From Amycolatopsis sp. NBC_01488 (GTDB lineage Bacteria; Actinomycetota; Actinomycetes; Mycobacteriales; Pseudonocardiaceae): a stretch of DNA of 64,000 bases. The notes under the pieces were generated by a model. It worked only from the letters and a program-made list of their open reading frames with translations. It had not been told where the DNA came from and made no database searches. Shown in pieces: positions 56,943 to 64,000 of the stretch. Position 1 is the first letter of the stretch, and every line of letters starts with the position of its first letter. The DNA lies in contig NZ_CP109434.1 in NCBI RefSeq assembly GCF_036227105.1, positions 6,544,501 through 6,608,500 of the forward strand, in the 5' to 3' direction. Made by a program: the position numbers and the translations under genes.

Positions 56943-58238
56943 GTGACGGATCGGCCAGCGGGACCGGCAGCGGGCAAGAAAGCGCTTACATCCGACCAGC
57001 GCAACGCGTTCCTCGCGGCGCTGCTCGGCTGGAGCATGGACTCCTTCGACTACTTCCTCGTCGTGTTCGTCCTGGCGGACATCGCGAAGGACAAGTCGTT
57101 CGGCGCGACCGCCACGCAGCTGGCGTTCATCACCACGGCGACCCTGGTGATGCGCCCGGTCGGCGCGCTGCTGTTCGGCCTCTGGGCCGACCGGGTCGGC
57201 CGGCGGATCCCGCTGATCGCCGACGTCCTGCTGTACTCGGCGGCCGGCCTGCTCTGTGCGTTCGCCCCGAACTTCACCGTGCTGCTGATCCTGCGGTTCG
57301 TCTACGGCGTCGGCATGGGCGGCGAATGGGGGCTCGGCGCGGCGCTGGCGATGGAGAAGATCCCGGTCGCGCGCCGCGGGTTCTTCTCCGGTCTGCTGCA
57401 GGTCGGCTACTCGATCGGCTACCTGCTGGCCGCCCTCGCGTACCTGCTGTTCCACTCGGCCCTCGGCCTCGAATGGCGCTGGATCTTCGTGCTGAGCATC
57501 TTCCCGGCGCTGATCACGCTGCTGATCCGCGCGCGGGTGCGCGAGTCCGAGGTCTGGGAGGCCGCGCAGGAGAAGCTGCGCGTGACGCGGACGTCGGTGA
57601 AGGACATCCTGCTGAACCCGAAGGTGATCCGCCGCTTCTTCTACCTGATCCTGCTGATGACGGCGTTCAACTGGATGAGCCACGGCACCCAGGACGTCTA
57701 CCCGAGCTTCCTCAAGGCCCACGACAACGGCGGCGCCGGGCTCAGCGCGACGACGAGCACGTGGATCGCGGTGCTCTACAACGTCGGCGCGATCATCGGC
57801 GGCCTGACGTTCGGCACGCTGTCGGAACGGCTCGGCCGCCGCCGGACCATCGTCACGGCCGCGGTGCTCGGCTTGCCGGTGATCCCGATCTTCGCGTTCG
57901 ACCACGGTGCCGGGATGCTGGCGCTCGGCTCGTTCCTGATGCAGATCATGGTGCAGGGCGCGTGGGGCGTGATCCCGGCGCACCTGACGGAGATGTCGCC
58001 GGACGCGATCCGCGGCTTCTACCCGGGCGTGACCTACCAGCTGGGCAACCTGCTCGCGGCGCTGAACCTCCCGATCCAGCAGGCGATCGCGGAGGCGCAC
58101 GGGTACACCTCCGCTCTCTTGTGGACGGTCGTGCCCGGGTTGGTCGCGGTCGCCGTGCTGACCGCGCTCGGCAAGGAGGCCAAGGGGATCCGGTTCGGCG
58201 AGTCGGCGGTGGCGACGGCACCGGCCGGGTCCCCGTAG
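56943..58238 (+). CDS. MFS transporter, sialate/lactate:H+ symporter (SHS) type
   Basis: 431 residues with twelve helices. AALLGWSMDSFDYFLVVFVLADIA is the SHS-family opening, GLWADRVGRRIPL the loop motif, RFVYGVGMGGEWGLGAALAMEKIP the fourth-helix signature, and GVIPAHLTEMSPDAIRGFYPG a later one. Such carriers import carboxylates, including sialic acid, lactate and aromatic acids. GTG 56943 is preferred (56916 lacks a ribosome site). The stop is 1 bp from the convergent kinase stop. Confidence 0.88.
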   Translation: MTDRPAGPAAGKKALTSDQRNAFLAALLGWSMDSFDYFLVVFVLADIAKDKSFGATATQLAFITTATLVMRPVGALLFGLWADRVGRRIPLIADVLLYSAAGLLCAFAPNFTVLLILRFVYGVGMGGEWGLGAALAMEKIPVARRGFFSGLLQVGYSIGYLLAALAYLLFHSALGLEWRWIFVLSIFPALITLLIRARVRESEVWEAAQEKLRVTRTSVKDILLNPKVIRRFFYLILLMTAFNWMSHGTQDVYPSFLKAHDNGGAGLSATTSTWIAVLYNVGAIIGGLTFGTLSERLGRRRTIVTAAVLGLPVIPIFAFDHGAGMLALGSFLMQIMVQGAWGVIPAHLTEMSPDAIRGFYPGVTYQLGNLLAALNLPIQQAIAEAHGYTSALLWTVVPGLVAVAVLTALGKEAKGIRFGESAVATAPAGSP

Positions 58239-58239
58239 C

Positions 58240-58761
58240 TCACCGGACCCGGGCGGCGACGGCCTTCGCGCACGTCGCCGGATCGGTGTCCGACGTGTCG
58301 GCTTCGACGTCGTAGCGGACGCCGTCGTGCACGAGGTTCGCTTGGCGCGCGGCCATCCCGGCGATCCGGTCGCCGCGCGCGAGCTCTCGCGCCGTGGCGA
58401 CTTCGACGGCGCAGTGAACACCGACCCACAGCACGTCGAGGCCGTCGAACGCGGCGAGCCACCGTCGCTGGGACGCGCCGCCGCCGAGGAAGACCTCGTC
58501 CACGACGATCCGCGCGCCCGCGTGCACCATGGCGGCGATCCCCGCGATCCAAGCGGCCTCCAGCGCGCGGAAGGCGTCGCCGACGGTCACCTCGCCGTCC
58601 GGGGTGATGTCGATCCCCGCGCCGGACAAGGGCATTCCGGTGAGCAGGGTGTCGACGCCGAAGGTCAGCCACGGGTCGGGCAGCACCGCCTGCAGGGCGC
58701 GGGCGAGCGTGGTCTTCCCGGAGCTGGAGGCACCGTTGAGGACGATCACCCGGGTCGTCAC
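58240..58761 (-). CDS. CPT-like (chloramphenicol phosphotransferase family) kinase
   Basis: 173 residues. The P-loop is VLNGASSSGKTTLA, and DPWLTFGVDTLL provides the catalytic Asp region of chloramphenicol 3'-O-phosphotransferases. VVDEVFLGGG and WVGVHCAVEVATARELARGDR are shared with the family. Whether it confers resistance is not predictable; the family is broad. GTG 58761 overlaps the STAS gene stop (GTGA), giving a coupled pair. Confidence 0.85.
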   Translation of the reverse strand: MTTRVIVLNGASSSGKTTLARALQAVLPDPWLTFGVDTLLTGMPLSGAGIDITPDGEVTVGDAFRALEAAWIAGIAAMVHAGARIVVDEVFLGGGASQRRWLAAFDGLDVLWVGVHCAVEVATARELARGDRIAGMAARQANLVHDGVRYDVEADTSDTDPATCAKAVAARVR

Positions 58762-59273
58762 CGAAGGGTCTTCAGCCGTTCCAGGAGGTCGAGCCACTCG
58801 ATCGCCTCGGCTGTCGTCGCGTGCAGCGGCAGCGTCGCGGCCAGCCCCAGCGCGTCGATCGCCCGGCGCACCATCGGTGCGCAGCCCGTGATCGCGAACG
58901 GGACGCCGGCCACGCGCGCGTCGTCGGTCGTTTCGAGAAGCACCGCCAAGCCGCGCGCCGAGCAGTGGGCCGCGCCGGTCAGGTCGAGGACCAGGAGCCG
59001 CGGCGCCAGGCCGAGCTCCTCGGTGAGCCGGGACCGCAGCCGCCGGCTGCCGGCCAGGTCGACCTCACCGCTGACCGCCAGGACGCTGGCCTCGGCGGTC
59101 GTGGTCACCAGCAGCGCCATCTCCGGCTCTTCGCGCAGGCTCTCGTAGTGGCGGGCCATCAGCGCGTCGATGTCGAGGCCGGGCGGGTAGGGCACGGCGG
59201 CGACGTCTTCGGCCCACGCGCGCAGCGCCGCCAGCACCTCGCGGTGCCGTGCGTCGTCCTCGGGCCAGACCAT
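58758..59273 (-). CDS. STAS domain anti-sigma factor antagonist-like protein
   Basis: 171 residues. A helical N-terminus (~1-50) precedes a STAS domain (~53-155) with VLAVSGEVDLAGSRRLRSRL and LLVLDLTGAAHCSARGLAVLLETTDDA. The Ser in HCSARG is at the position phosphorylated in SpoIIAA-type antagonists. It probably tunes a partner-switching kinase that is not in this window. ATG 59273 is used. Confidence 0.87.
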   Translation of the reverse strand: MVWPEDDARHREVLAALRAWAEDVAAVPYPPGLDIDALMARHYESLREEPEMALLVTTTAEASVLAVSGEVDLAGSRRLRSRLTEELGLAPRLLVLDLTGAAHCSARGLAVLLETTDDARVAGVPFAITGCAPMVRRAIDALGLAATLPLHATTAEAIEWLDLLERLKTLR

Positions 59274-59318
59274 GTTCGTTACATCGCTCGCGGGGCCCCG
59301 AGCGCAACAGGACGCTGG

Positions 59319-59978
59319 TCACGGCGTGACGAGGCCCGCCTCGTAGGCGAAGATCGTCAGCTGCACGCGGTTGCTCACGTCGAGCTTCGCGAACGTCCGG
59401 GTGATGTGCGTCTTGACCGTCGCCTCGCTCAGGAACAGCTCCGCCGCGATGTCCGCGTTCGGCTTGCCCCGCGCGACGGCCGTCACGATTTCCCGTTCGC
59501 GCGTGCTGAGCAGCTCGAGCCGGGTCTGTGCCCGGGCGCGCCGGGGATTGGCCCGCGCCGCCACGAACTGGCCGATCAGCTGCTTCGTCGTGCGCGGCGA
59601 CAGCATCGCGTCGCCGTTCGCCACGACCCGCACGGCCTCGATGATCTCCTGCGGCGAGCCCTCCTTGAGCAGGAAACCGCTGGCACCGGCCGCGAGGGCT
59701 TCGAAGACGTACTCGTCGAGGTCGAACGTCGTCAGGATCAGCACCTTCGGCGCGCGGGGCTGGGCGAGCACCGCCGCCGTCGCGGTGAGGCCGTTCATCC
59801 GGCGCATCCGGATGTCCATGATCACGACGTCGGGCGCGTGCCGGGCGACCTGCTGGACGGCTTCGTCGCCGTCGCCCGCCTGCGCGACCACTTCCAGGTC
59901 GGGCGTGCTGCCGAGGATCATGGACAGCCCGGTGCGGACCAGCGGGTCGTCGTCGACGAGCAGTACGCGCACGCTCAC
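59319..59978 (-). CDS. NarL/LuxR family response regulator
   Basis: 219 residues. The receiver domain (1-120) has VLLVDDDPLVRTGL, phospho-acceptor Asp in VVIMDIRMRRMNG, Thr in LILTTFD, and Lys in FLLKEG. The C-terminal helix-turn-helix is LSTREREIVTAVARGKPNADIAAELFLSEATVKTHITRTFAKL. It follows the sensor kinase by 9 bp on the same strand, so the two form a two-component system. GTG 59978 or GTG 59972 may be used. Confidence 0.94.
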   Translation of the reverse strand: MSVRVLLVDDDPLVRTGLSMILGSTPDLEVVAQAGDGDEAVQQVARHAPDVVIMDIRMRRMNGLTATAAVLAQPRAPKVLILTTFDLDEYVFEALAAGASGFLLKEGSPQEIIEAVRVVANGDAMLSPRTTKQLIGQFVAARANPRRARAQTRLELLSTREREIVTAVARGKPNADIAAELFLSEATVKTHITRTFAKLDVSNRVQLTIFAYEAGLVTP

Positions 59979-59987
59979 CCGCCCATG

Positions 59988-61187
59988 CTATTGCGCGGCC
60001 GGCACCCACGGCAGCGAGGCCCGCAGCACGAACGTCCGCTCGTCGACCGGCCCCGCGGCGAGGGTGCCGCCGAGCAGCGAGATCCGCTCGTTGACGCCGG
60101 TGAGGCCGGTACCCGAGCCGGGCGAAGGCACCGGCTGCGGCGCCAGCGGGTTGACGACTTCGATCAGCAGCCCGGCACCGGGCGCGCCGCGCACCGACAC
60201 GTCCGCGGGTGCTCCCGGCGCGTGCCGGAGGACGTTGGTCAGCGCCTCCTGCAGGATCCGGTAGGCGGCCGTGCCGAGCGTGGCCGGGGCCGCGGCGGCC
60301 TGGTCGAGCAGGATGGTGACGTTGACGGCGAGGCCGGCCTGCCGGGCCCCGCCGACCAGGTCCGGGATGTCGGCGAGCGTCGGCTGCGGCGGTTCCGCCG
60401 GGCCGCCCGGCGGCCGGTCGGCGAAGCCGGGCCCGCGCAGCACGCCGATCACCTGGCGCAGGTCGTCGAGCGACTGCCGGGCGGTGGTCCGCACGGTCTT
60501 GGCCGCCTCCGCCGCGTCCGGCGTGGCGCCGCCGGCGACCTCGAGCGCACCCGCCTGCAGGGACAGCAGCGACAGCCGGTGCCCGAGGACGTCGTGCATC
60601 TCGCGGGCGATCCGCGCCTGCTCCTCCCGGCGCGCCACCTGGTCGCGCAGGGCCGCCTCCTCGGCGCCCCGGCGCCGCGTCTCGGCCAGGCTGCGCCGGA
60701 CGATCCCGAGCGTCAGCGGGATCGCGGTGTAGAGCGCGGCGGTGAGGAGGATGCCGGCCAGCTCGATGCCGGCCGTGTCGGTCGAAATCCAGGTCCCGGA
60801 AAGGGACAGGTCGCCGCCCCGGCCGACGTCGCGCCACACCGCGAGCGCGGTCGCGGCGAACACGAGCGCCGCCGCGCTCCAGCGCCACCAGCCGGCGAAG
60901 CGGGTGGTGAGCGCGGCCAAGGCGATCAGCGCGGCCAGCGAGTCCGCTCGCAGCAGCAGCGGCGGCACGATCGCGATCCCGGTGACGACCAGGGGCCAGC
61001 GGTGGCGCCAGACGAGCATGACCGACGCGCCGACCCCGAGCACCCAGCCGAGGAGCGCCCCGAGGGTCGGGTGGAGGTCGTCGCTGCCGGCCACGCTGAT
61101 CTCCAGCGAGACGTTGCCGATCCCGCTCACCAGGCTCGCGGTGACCGCGAGCACGGTGCACACCACCCCCAGCACGGACCGTCCCAT
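59988..61187 (-). CDS. Sensor histidine kinase (HisKA_3, NarX-like)
   Basis: 399 residues. Four to five N-terminal helices form the sensor. The dimerisation helix carries the phosphorylated His in EEQARIAREMHDVLGHRLSLLSLQAG. The ATPase part has RILQEALTNVLRHAPG and GTGLTGVNERISLLGG. The signal is unknown. ATG 61187 lies six bases after TACCCT, a -10-like hexamer on the minus strand, so the mRNA may be leaderless. The response regulator is directly downstream. Confidence 0.92.
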   Translation of the reverse strand: MGRSVLGVVCTVLAVTASLVSGIGNVSLEISVAGSDDLHPTLGALLGWVLGVGASVMLVWRHRWPLVVTGIAIVPPLLLRADSLAALIALAALTTRFAGWWRWSAAALVFAATALAVWRDVGRGGDLSLSGTWISTDTAGIELAGILLTAALYTAIPLTLGIVRRSLAETRRRGAEEAALRDQVARREEQARIAREMHDVLGHRLSLLSLQAGALEVAGGATPDAAEAAKTVRTTARQSLDDLRQVIGVLRGPGFADRPPGGPAEPPQPTLADIPDLVGGARQAGLAVNVTILLDQAAAAPATLGTAAYRILQEALTNVLRHAPGAPADVSVRGAPGAGLLIEVVNPLAPQPVPSPGSGTGLTGVNERISLLGGTLAAGPVDERTFVLRASLPWVPAAQ

Positions 61188-61344
61188 GGGAAGAGGGTAC
61201 GGGCGGGCCCCTCCGCCGTTCCGCTGGTTCCCGCGAGCGGCGGTGACGACTTTCGTCGTACGACGCCGAGGCCCGCGGACGACGCGCGCCCGGCCGCGCC
61301 CCTGATTTCCTGCTCGCCGTCAGCAGAGGCGAAAGGAAACTCCG

Positions 61345-61896
61345 ATGACCGACCACACCCCGCTCCAGCAGCCGGTGGCCCCACCGGCGGCGCCGCCGCG
61401 CAACGGCCTCGGCACGGCCGGCTTCGTCGTCGGCCTCGTCGGGCTGGTGCTCTCGCCGATCCCGATCGCCGGGGTCGGCGCCTGGCCGCTCGTGGTGCTC
61501 GGCCTGATGCTGTCCGCGGTCGGCGTCGCACGGGCCCGGGCCGGAAAGGCCACGAACAGGGGACTGGCGATCGCCGGCGTCGTCGTATCGGTGCTCGGCC
61601 TGGTGGTGAGCGTCGTGTGGGCGGTGGTGATCGGCAAGATCGTCAGTGACGTGAACGACCAGGCCACCCAGCACCACACCATCACCTACGAAGTGACCGG
61701 GGACGCGAAGGTCGCCGACATCGACTACAGCACCTTCGACGAGCACACGATCCTGGTCACCACCGAGACGTCGGCGCCGGTCCCGTGGACGAAGACCGTC
61801 GAGGCGAAGGGGTTCCTCGAAGGCGCCCAGTTCGCCGCGACCGCGGGCCCCGACGGCGGCTCGATCACCTGCCGGGTCGTCTTCACCTGCTTCTGA
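61345..61896 (+). CDS. DUF4190/MmpS-like membrane protein
   Basis: 183 residues. A Pro-rich cytosolic start precedes DUF4190 helices (GLGTAGFVVGLVGLVLSPIPIAG and RGLAIAGVVVSVLGLVVSVVW). The outer part (about 110-183) resembles MmpS: HHTITYEVTGDAKVADIDYST, PWTKTVEAKGFLEGAQFAA and GGSITCRVVFTCF. The end is shorter than in MmpS proteins, so the C-terminus may be altered. AGGAAA stands before ATG 61345. It is divergent from the sensor kinase and is a plausible target of it. Confidence 0.82.
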   Translation: MTDHTPLQQPVAPPAAPPRNGLGTAGFVVGLVGLVLSPIPIAGVGAWPLVVLGLMLSAVGVARARAGKATNRGLAIAGVVVSVLGLVVSVVWAVVIGKIVSDVNDQATQHHTITYEVTGDAKVADIDYSTFDEHTILVTTETSAPVPWTKTVEAKGFLEGAQFAATAGPDGGSITCRVVFTCF

Positions 61897-61900
61897 ACCC

Positions 61901-61937
61901 CCCGCGCCGCCCGGACGAGGGGGCCGGGCGGCGCGGG
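61901..61937. terminator. GC-rich hairpin terminator, 14-bp stem
   Basis: CCCGCGCCGCCCGG (61901-61914) pairs perfectly with 61924-61937 across a nine-base loop. It starts five bases after the plus-strand stop and has no T-tract, like many actinobacterial terminators. Confidence 0.7.
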
Positions 61938-61944
61938 CGGTGCG

Positions 61945-61975
61945 GGGGGGACCCGGCCAGGGGGCGGGTCCCCCC
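61945..61975. terminator. Second GC-rich hairpin, 11-bp stem
   Basis: GGGGGGACCCG (61945-61955) pairs with CGGGTCCCCCC (61965-61975) over a nine-base loop, seven bases before the sialidase stop. With the first hairpin it separates the convergent genes. Confidence 0.65.
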
Positions 61976-61981
61976 GCGGGA

Positions 61982-63444
61982 TCAGCCGCAGTGCTCGAAG
62001 CCGCTGTCGTAGGCCTGGCCGTCGGCCGCGCCGCCCCACTTGACGCACTTGCCCGCCGCGGCCGCCGACACGGGGCCGGCGAAGTAGGAGAACGAGCCGG
62101 AGTCGGTGGTCCGAGCCGACCCCTGGACCTCCAGGTAGGCCGACGTCTGGGTGGCCGTCCCGGCGGACGTGCTCTTCATCGCCGCGACGCAGTTCTTGCC
62201 GCTGGCAGCGTCGTACGACAAGTACACCGTGCCCGCCGTGCCGAGCGGCGCCGAGTCGATGACGCTGTAGCCGCCGCCGCACGCCGGGGCGCCGAGGGCG
62301 TCGTCGGTGACCGCGGCGTAGCGGATCGTGTCGTTGGCGTGGAGTTCCGGCCCGGCTTCGAACAGCACGCCGACCGAGGACTGCGACAGCTGCACCATGT
62401 CCGAGTAGGCCGCGTCCTGCCCCCACACGAGCACGCTGCCCGCGGTGCCGGTCCAGTTGGCGCCTTCGTCGAAGGACGAGTGGATCCGCAGCTCCTTGCG
62501 ACGGTCGCAAGTGGACGGTGCGGCGAACACGATCCGGTTGTACCTGCCGCCGGTGTCGGTGGCGCTCATCCGCGCCGTCGAGCCTTCGACCGTCGGGGTG
62601 ACGAGGTCGGTCGCGAAGGCGAACTTCGAGCTGAAGGTCGCACCGCCGTCGGAGCTGATCGCGAAGGCGCGGTTGTGGGTGCCGTCGGCGAGGCACTTGT
62701 TGTCGCTGTTGGCGTCGTTGCGCGCGGCCGCGTAGACCTGGCCGTCCTTCAGCTCGGTGACGCTGATCTCCTGCGGGTTCATCAGATCCGACGTCGAGGT
62801 GTCGGTCGCGCCGCGGTGCCAGGTGCTGCCCTGGTCGTCGCTGTAGACCAGCGAGCCCGTGTTCTTGCCGCTGATCGTGTAGCTCATCCCGGCGACGAGG
62901 CGGCCGGCGTGCGCGCCGCGGGTCAGCACGATCCCGTGCGACGGCCCGGTGGCGAGCCAGCCCGGGGCGGCGGCGAAGCCGAGTTCCGTGGTCAGCACCT
63001 TCGGCGCGCCCCACGTCTTCCCGTTGTCCTCGCTGACGGACACGCGCGGGATCCGGCCGCACGCGGGGTTCGTGTAGCACTGCATGGTCGACAGCAGCAC
63101 GATCCGGTCGCTGCCGGGGATGACGATCGGCGCCGGGTTGCCCTTGGTGTCGCCGTTGGCCTTGATGACGGTCTGCAGCGCGCTCCACGTCTTGCCGCCG
63201 TCGGTCGAGCGCTTCAGCACGAGGTCGATCTCGCCGAGGTCGGCACAGGTGGCGGCGCCGCCGTTGCGGCCCTCGGCGAAGGCGAGCAGCGCGCCGTCGT
63301 TGGCCTTGACGATGGTGGGGATGCGGTAGGCGTGCTGGCGACATCGGCGTGCGCGGCGGCAGCGCCGACCGCGGCCGGCACGGCGACGGCGGCACACCCC
63401 AGCAGCCCGGCCAGCAGGCCTTTCGCGATTCGGGTGATCTTCAC
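61982..63444 (-). pseudogene. Secreted GH33 exo-alpha-sialidase, signal peptide out of frame
   Basis: The main frame (to about 63340) encodes a six-bladed sialidase: HAYRIPTIVKANDGALLAFAEGR gives the RIP arginine. Asp boxes follow at STDGGKTW, SEDNGKTW, SDDQGSTW and SSDGGATF. A signal peptide, MKITRIAKGLLAGLLGCAAV with cleavage after AHA, begins at 63444 but in another frame. Loss of one base near 63335-63345 would explain this; a sequencing error is equally possible. The enzyme would cleave terminal sialic acids outside the cell. If the shift is real, export is lost. Confidence 0.82.
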
Positions 63445-63500
63445 GGTTCTCCCTGCGGATTCGTTCTACGTCCTACGTCTCGGCGGTAGCCTCGACGCGG

Positions 63501-63520
63501 CCCGTACAAGACCCGTACAA
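63501..63520. repeat. Direct repeats CCCGTACAA spaced 11 bp
   Basis: Two exact CCCGTACAA copies at 63501-63509 and 63512-63520, one helical turn apart, 57-76 bp upstream of the sialidase signal-peptide start. Such helically phased repeats often bind regulators in tandem. No cognate regulator lies in the window. Confidence 0.45.
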
Positions 63521-63560
63521 CCCGGCGTATAACGTCCTATTCATGGCCGGGAGGGAAACC

Positions 63561-64000
63561 TCAGGTGAACGCGACCAGGGTCGCGAACCCGGTCCCCAGC
63601 ACCAGAAGCGTGGACAGGAGACCCAGGAGCAGGGCCCGGCCGCCGCGGCGCAGCAGCGGGCCGAGCCGGACCGCGCAGCCGAGGCCGAAGAGCGCGCCGG
63701 CGAGCAGGAGCGTCGAGGCCGTCTTCGCGATGTCGAGCGCGAACGCCGGGACGAGCCCCGTGCTGCGGACGGCGACCATCGCGAGGAACCCGAGGACGAA
63801 CAGCGGCACGATCGGCGCGTGGCCGCCGCGGCGAGTGCGTTCGGTGGCGCCGACGATCGCGACCACCGGCGCCAGCAGCACGACCCGGCTCAGCTTGACC
63901 ACGATCGCGACCGCCACCGCGGCGGCGCCCGCCGGTCCGGCCGCCGCGACGACCTGCGCGACCTCGTGCACCGAAATCCCGGCCCAGCTGCCGGTCCGGG
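63561..64000 (-). CDS. YeiH/UPF0324 putative sulfate exporter family transporter, N-terminus outside the window
   Basis: The C-terminal ~145 residues of a multi-helix transporter. TGSWAGISVHEVAQVVAAAG is the UPF0324 signature; it lies upstream of an apparent GTG, so the frame continues past the window edge. LLAPVVAIVGATERTRRG, APIVPLFVLGFLAMVAVRS and ASTLLLAGALFGLGCAVRL are further helices. It may export an anion such as sulfite or a sulfonate; the substrate is unproved. It stops 117 bp before the sialidase start. Confidence 0.85.
   Translation of the reverse strand, partial: RTGSWAGISVHEVAQVVAAAGPAGAAAVAVAIVVKLSRVVLLAPVVAIVGATERTRRGGHAPIVPLFVLGFLAMVAVRSTGLVPAFALDIAKTASTLLLAGALFGLGCAVRLGPLLRRGGRALLLGLLSTLLVLGTGFATLVAFT

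Overview
This is a very GC-rich actinobacterial chromosome segment. Codon positions are strongly G/C biased, GTG starts are frequent, and several genes appear to be leaderless behind TAnnnT -10 boxes. The gene families (FprB with an AurF neighbour, LigC with a stand-alone PrimPol, a DUF5313 protein, MmpS-like and F420-dependent LLM proteins) and the 21-bp intergenic repeats suggest Pseudonocardiaceae, probably an Amycolatopsis relative. That placement is inference. I see no rRNA, tRNA, CRISPR array, insertion sequence or prophage.

Layout. 1-12.6 kb: a flavin monooxygenase with a GAF-type regulator, an ECF sigma factor with a fused zinc finger, several TetR/GntR one-component regulators with visible operators, a VOC protein, a DUF427 protein, a TetR-CocE hydrolase-uronate dehydrogenase operon, a SigG-type sigma factor with an NmrA reductase, and a zinc alcohol dehydrogenase. 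12.6-22.6 kb: a membrane class III adenylate cyclase, an AurF diiron oxygenase coupled to the ferredoxin/reductase fusion FprB, an HxlR-flavin protein pair, a polysaccharide deacetylase, an aldolase-sugar kinase pair, and thyA-folA. 22.6-38 kb: mainly glycan use. It holds a secreted GH27 alpha-galactosidase with three ricin repeats, a ROK regulator/APC permease/GH2 glycosidase/ROK kinase operon, and a LacI regulator divergent from a secreted PNGase A-type amidase. 38-51 kb: a P450, an AlkB-like repair enzyme with an SOS box, a RibD-like reductase, a jelly-roll secreted protein, RluA and MarR genes, an F420 oxidoreductase, drug-efflux MFS, DUF1015, DinB, and the LigC-PrimPol pair. 51-64 kb: an MFS/TetR pair, a CobW GTPase, a bacterial nitric oxide synthase next to a flavodoxin, a SHS-type MFS carrier, a CPT-like kinase, a STAS protein, a two-component system, a DUF4190/MmpS-like protein, a frameshifted sialidase and a truncated YeiH transporter.

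How the genes work together. The secreted glycosidases and the amidase could together strip N-glycans and amino-sugar polymers, each under its own LacI or ROK regulator. One local LacI gene survives only as a fragment beside the alpha-galactosidase, whose LacI-type operator is intact. Redox pairs stand out: AurF with FprB, and NOS with a flavodoxin. The most notable non-coding structures are a symmetric bidirectional promoter at 5145-5154, a 21-bp tandem array in opposed orientations at 39341-39575, and a perfect 19-bp inverted repeat at 47297-47344 that encodes the last residues of both flanking genes.
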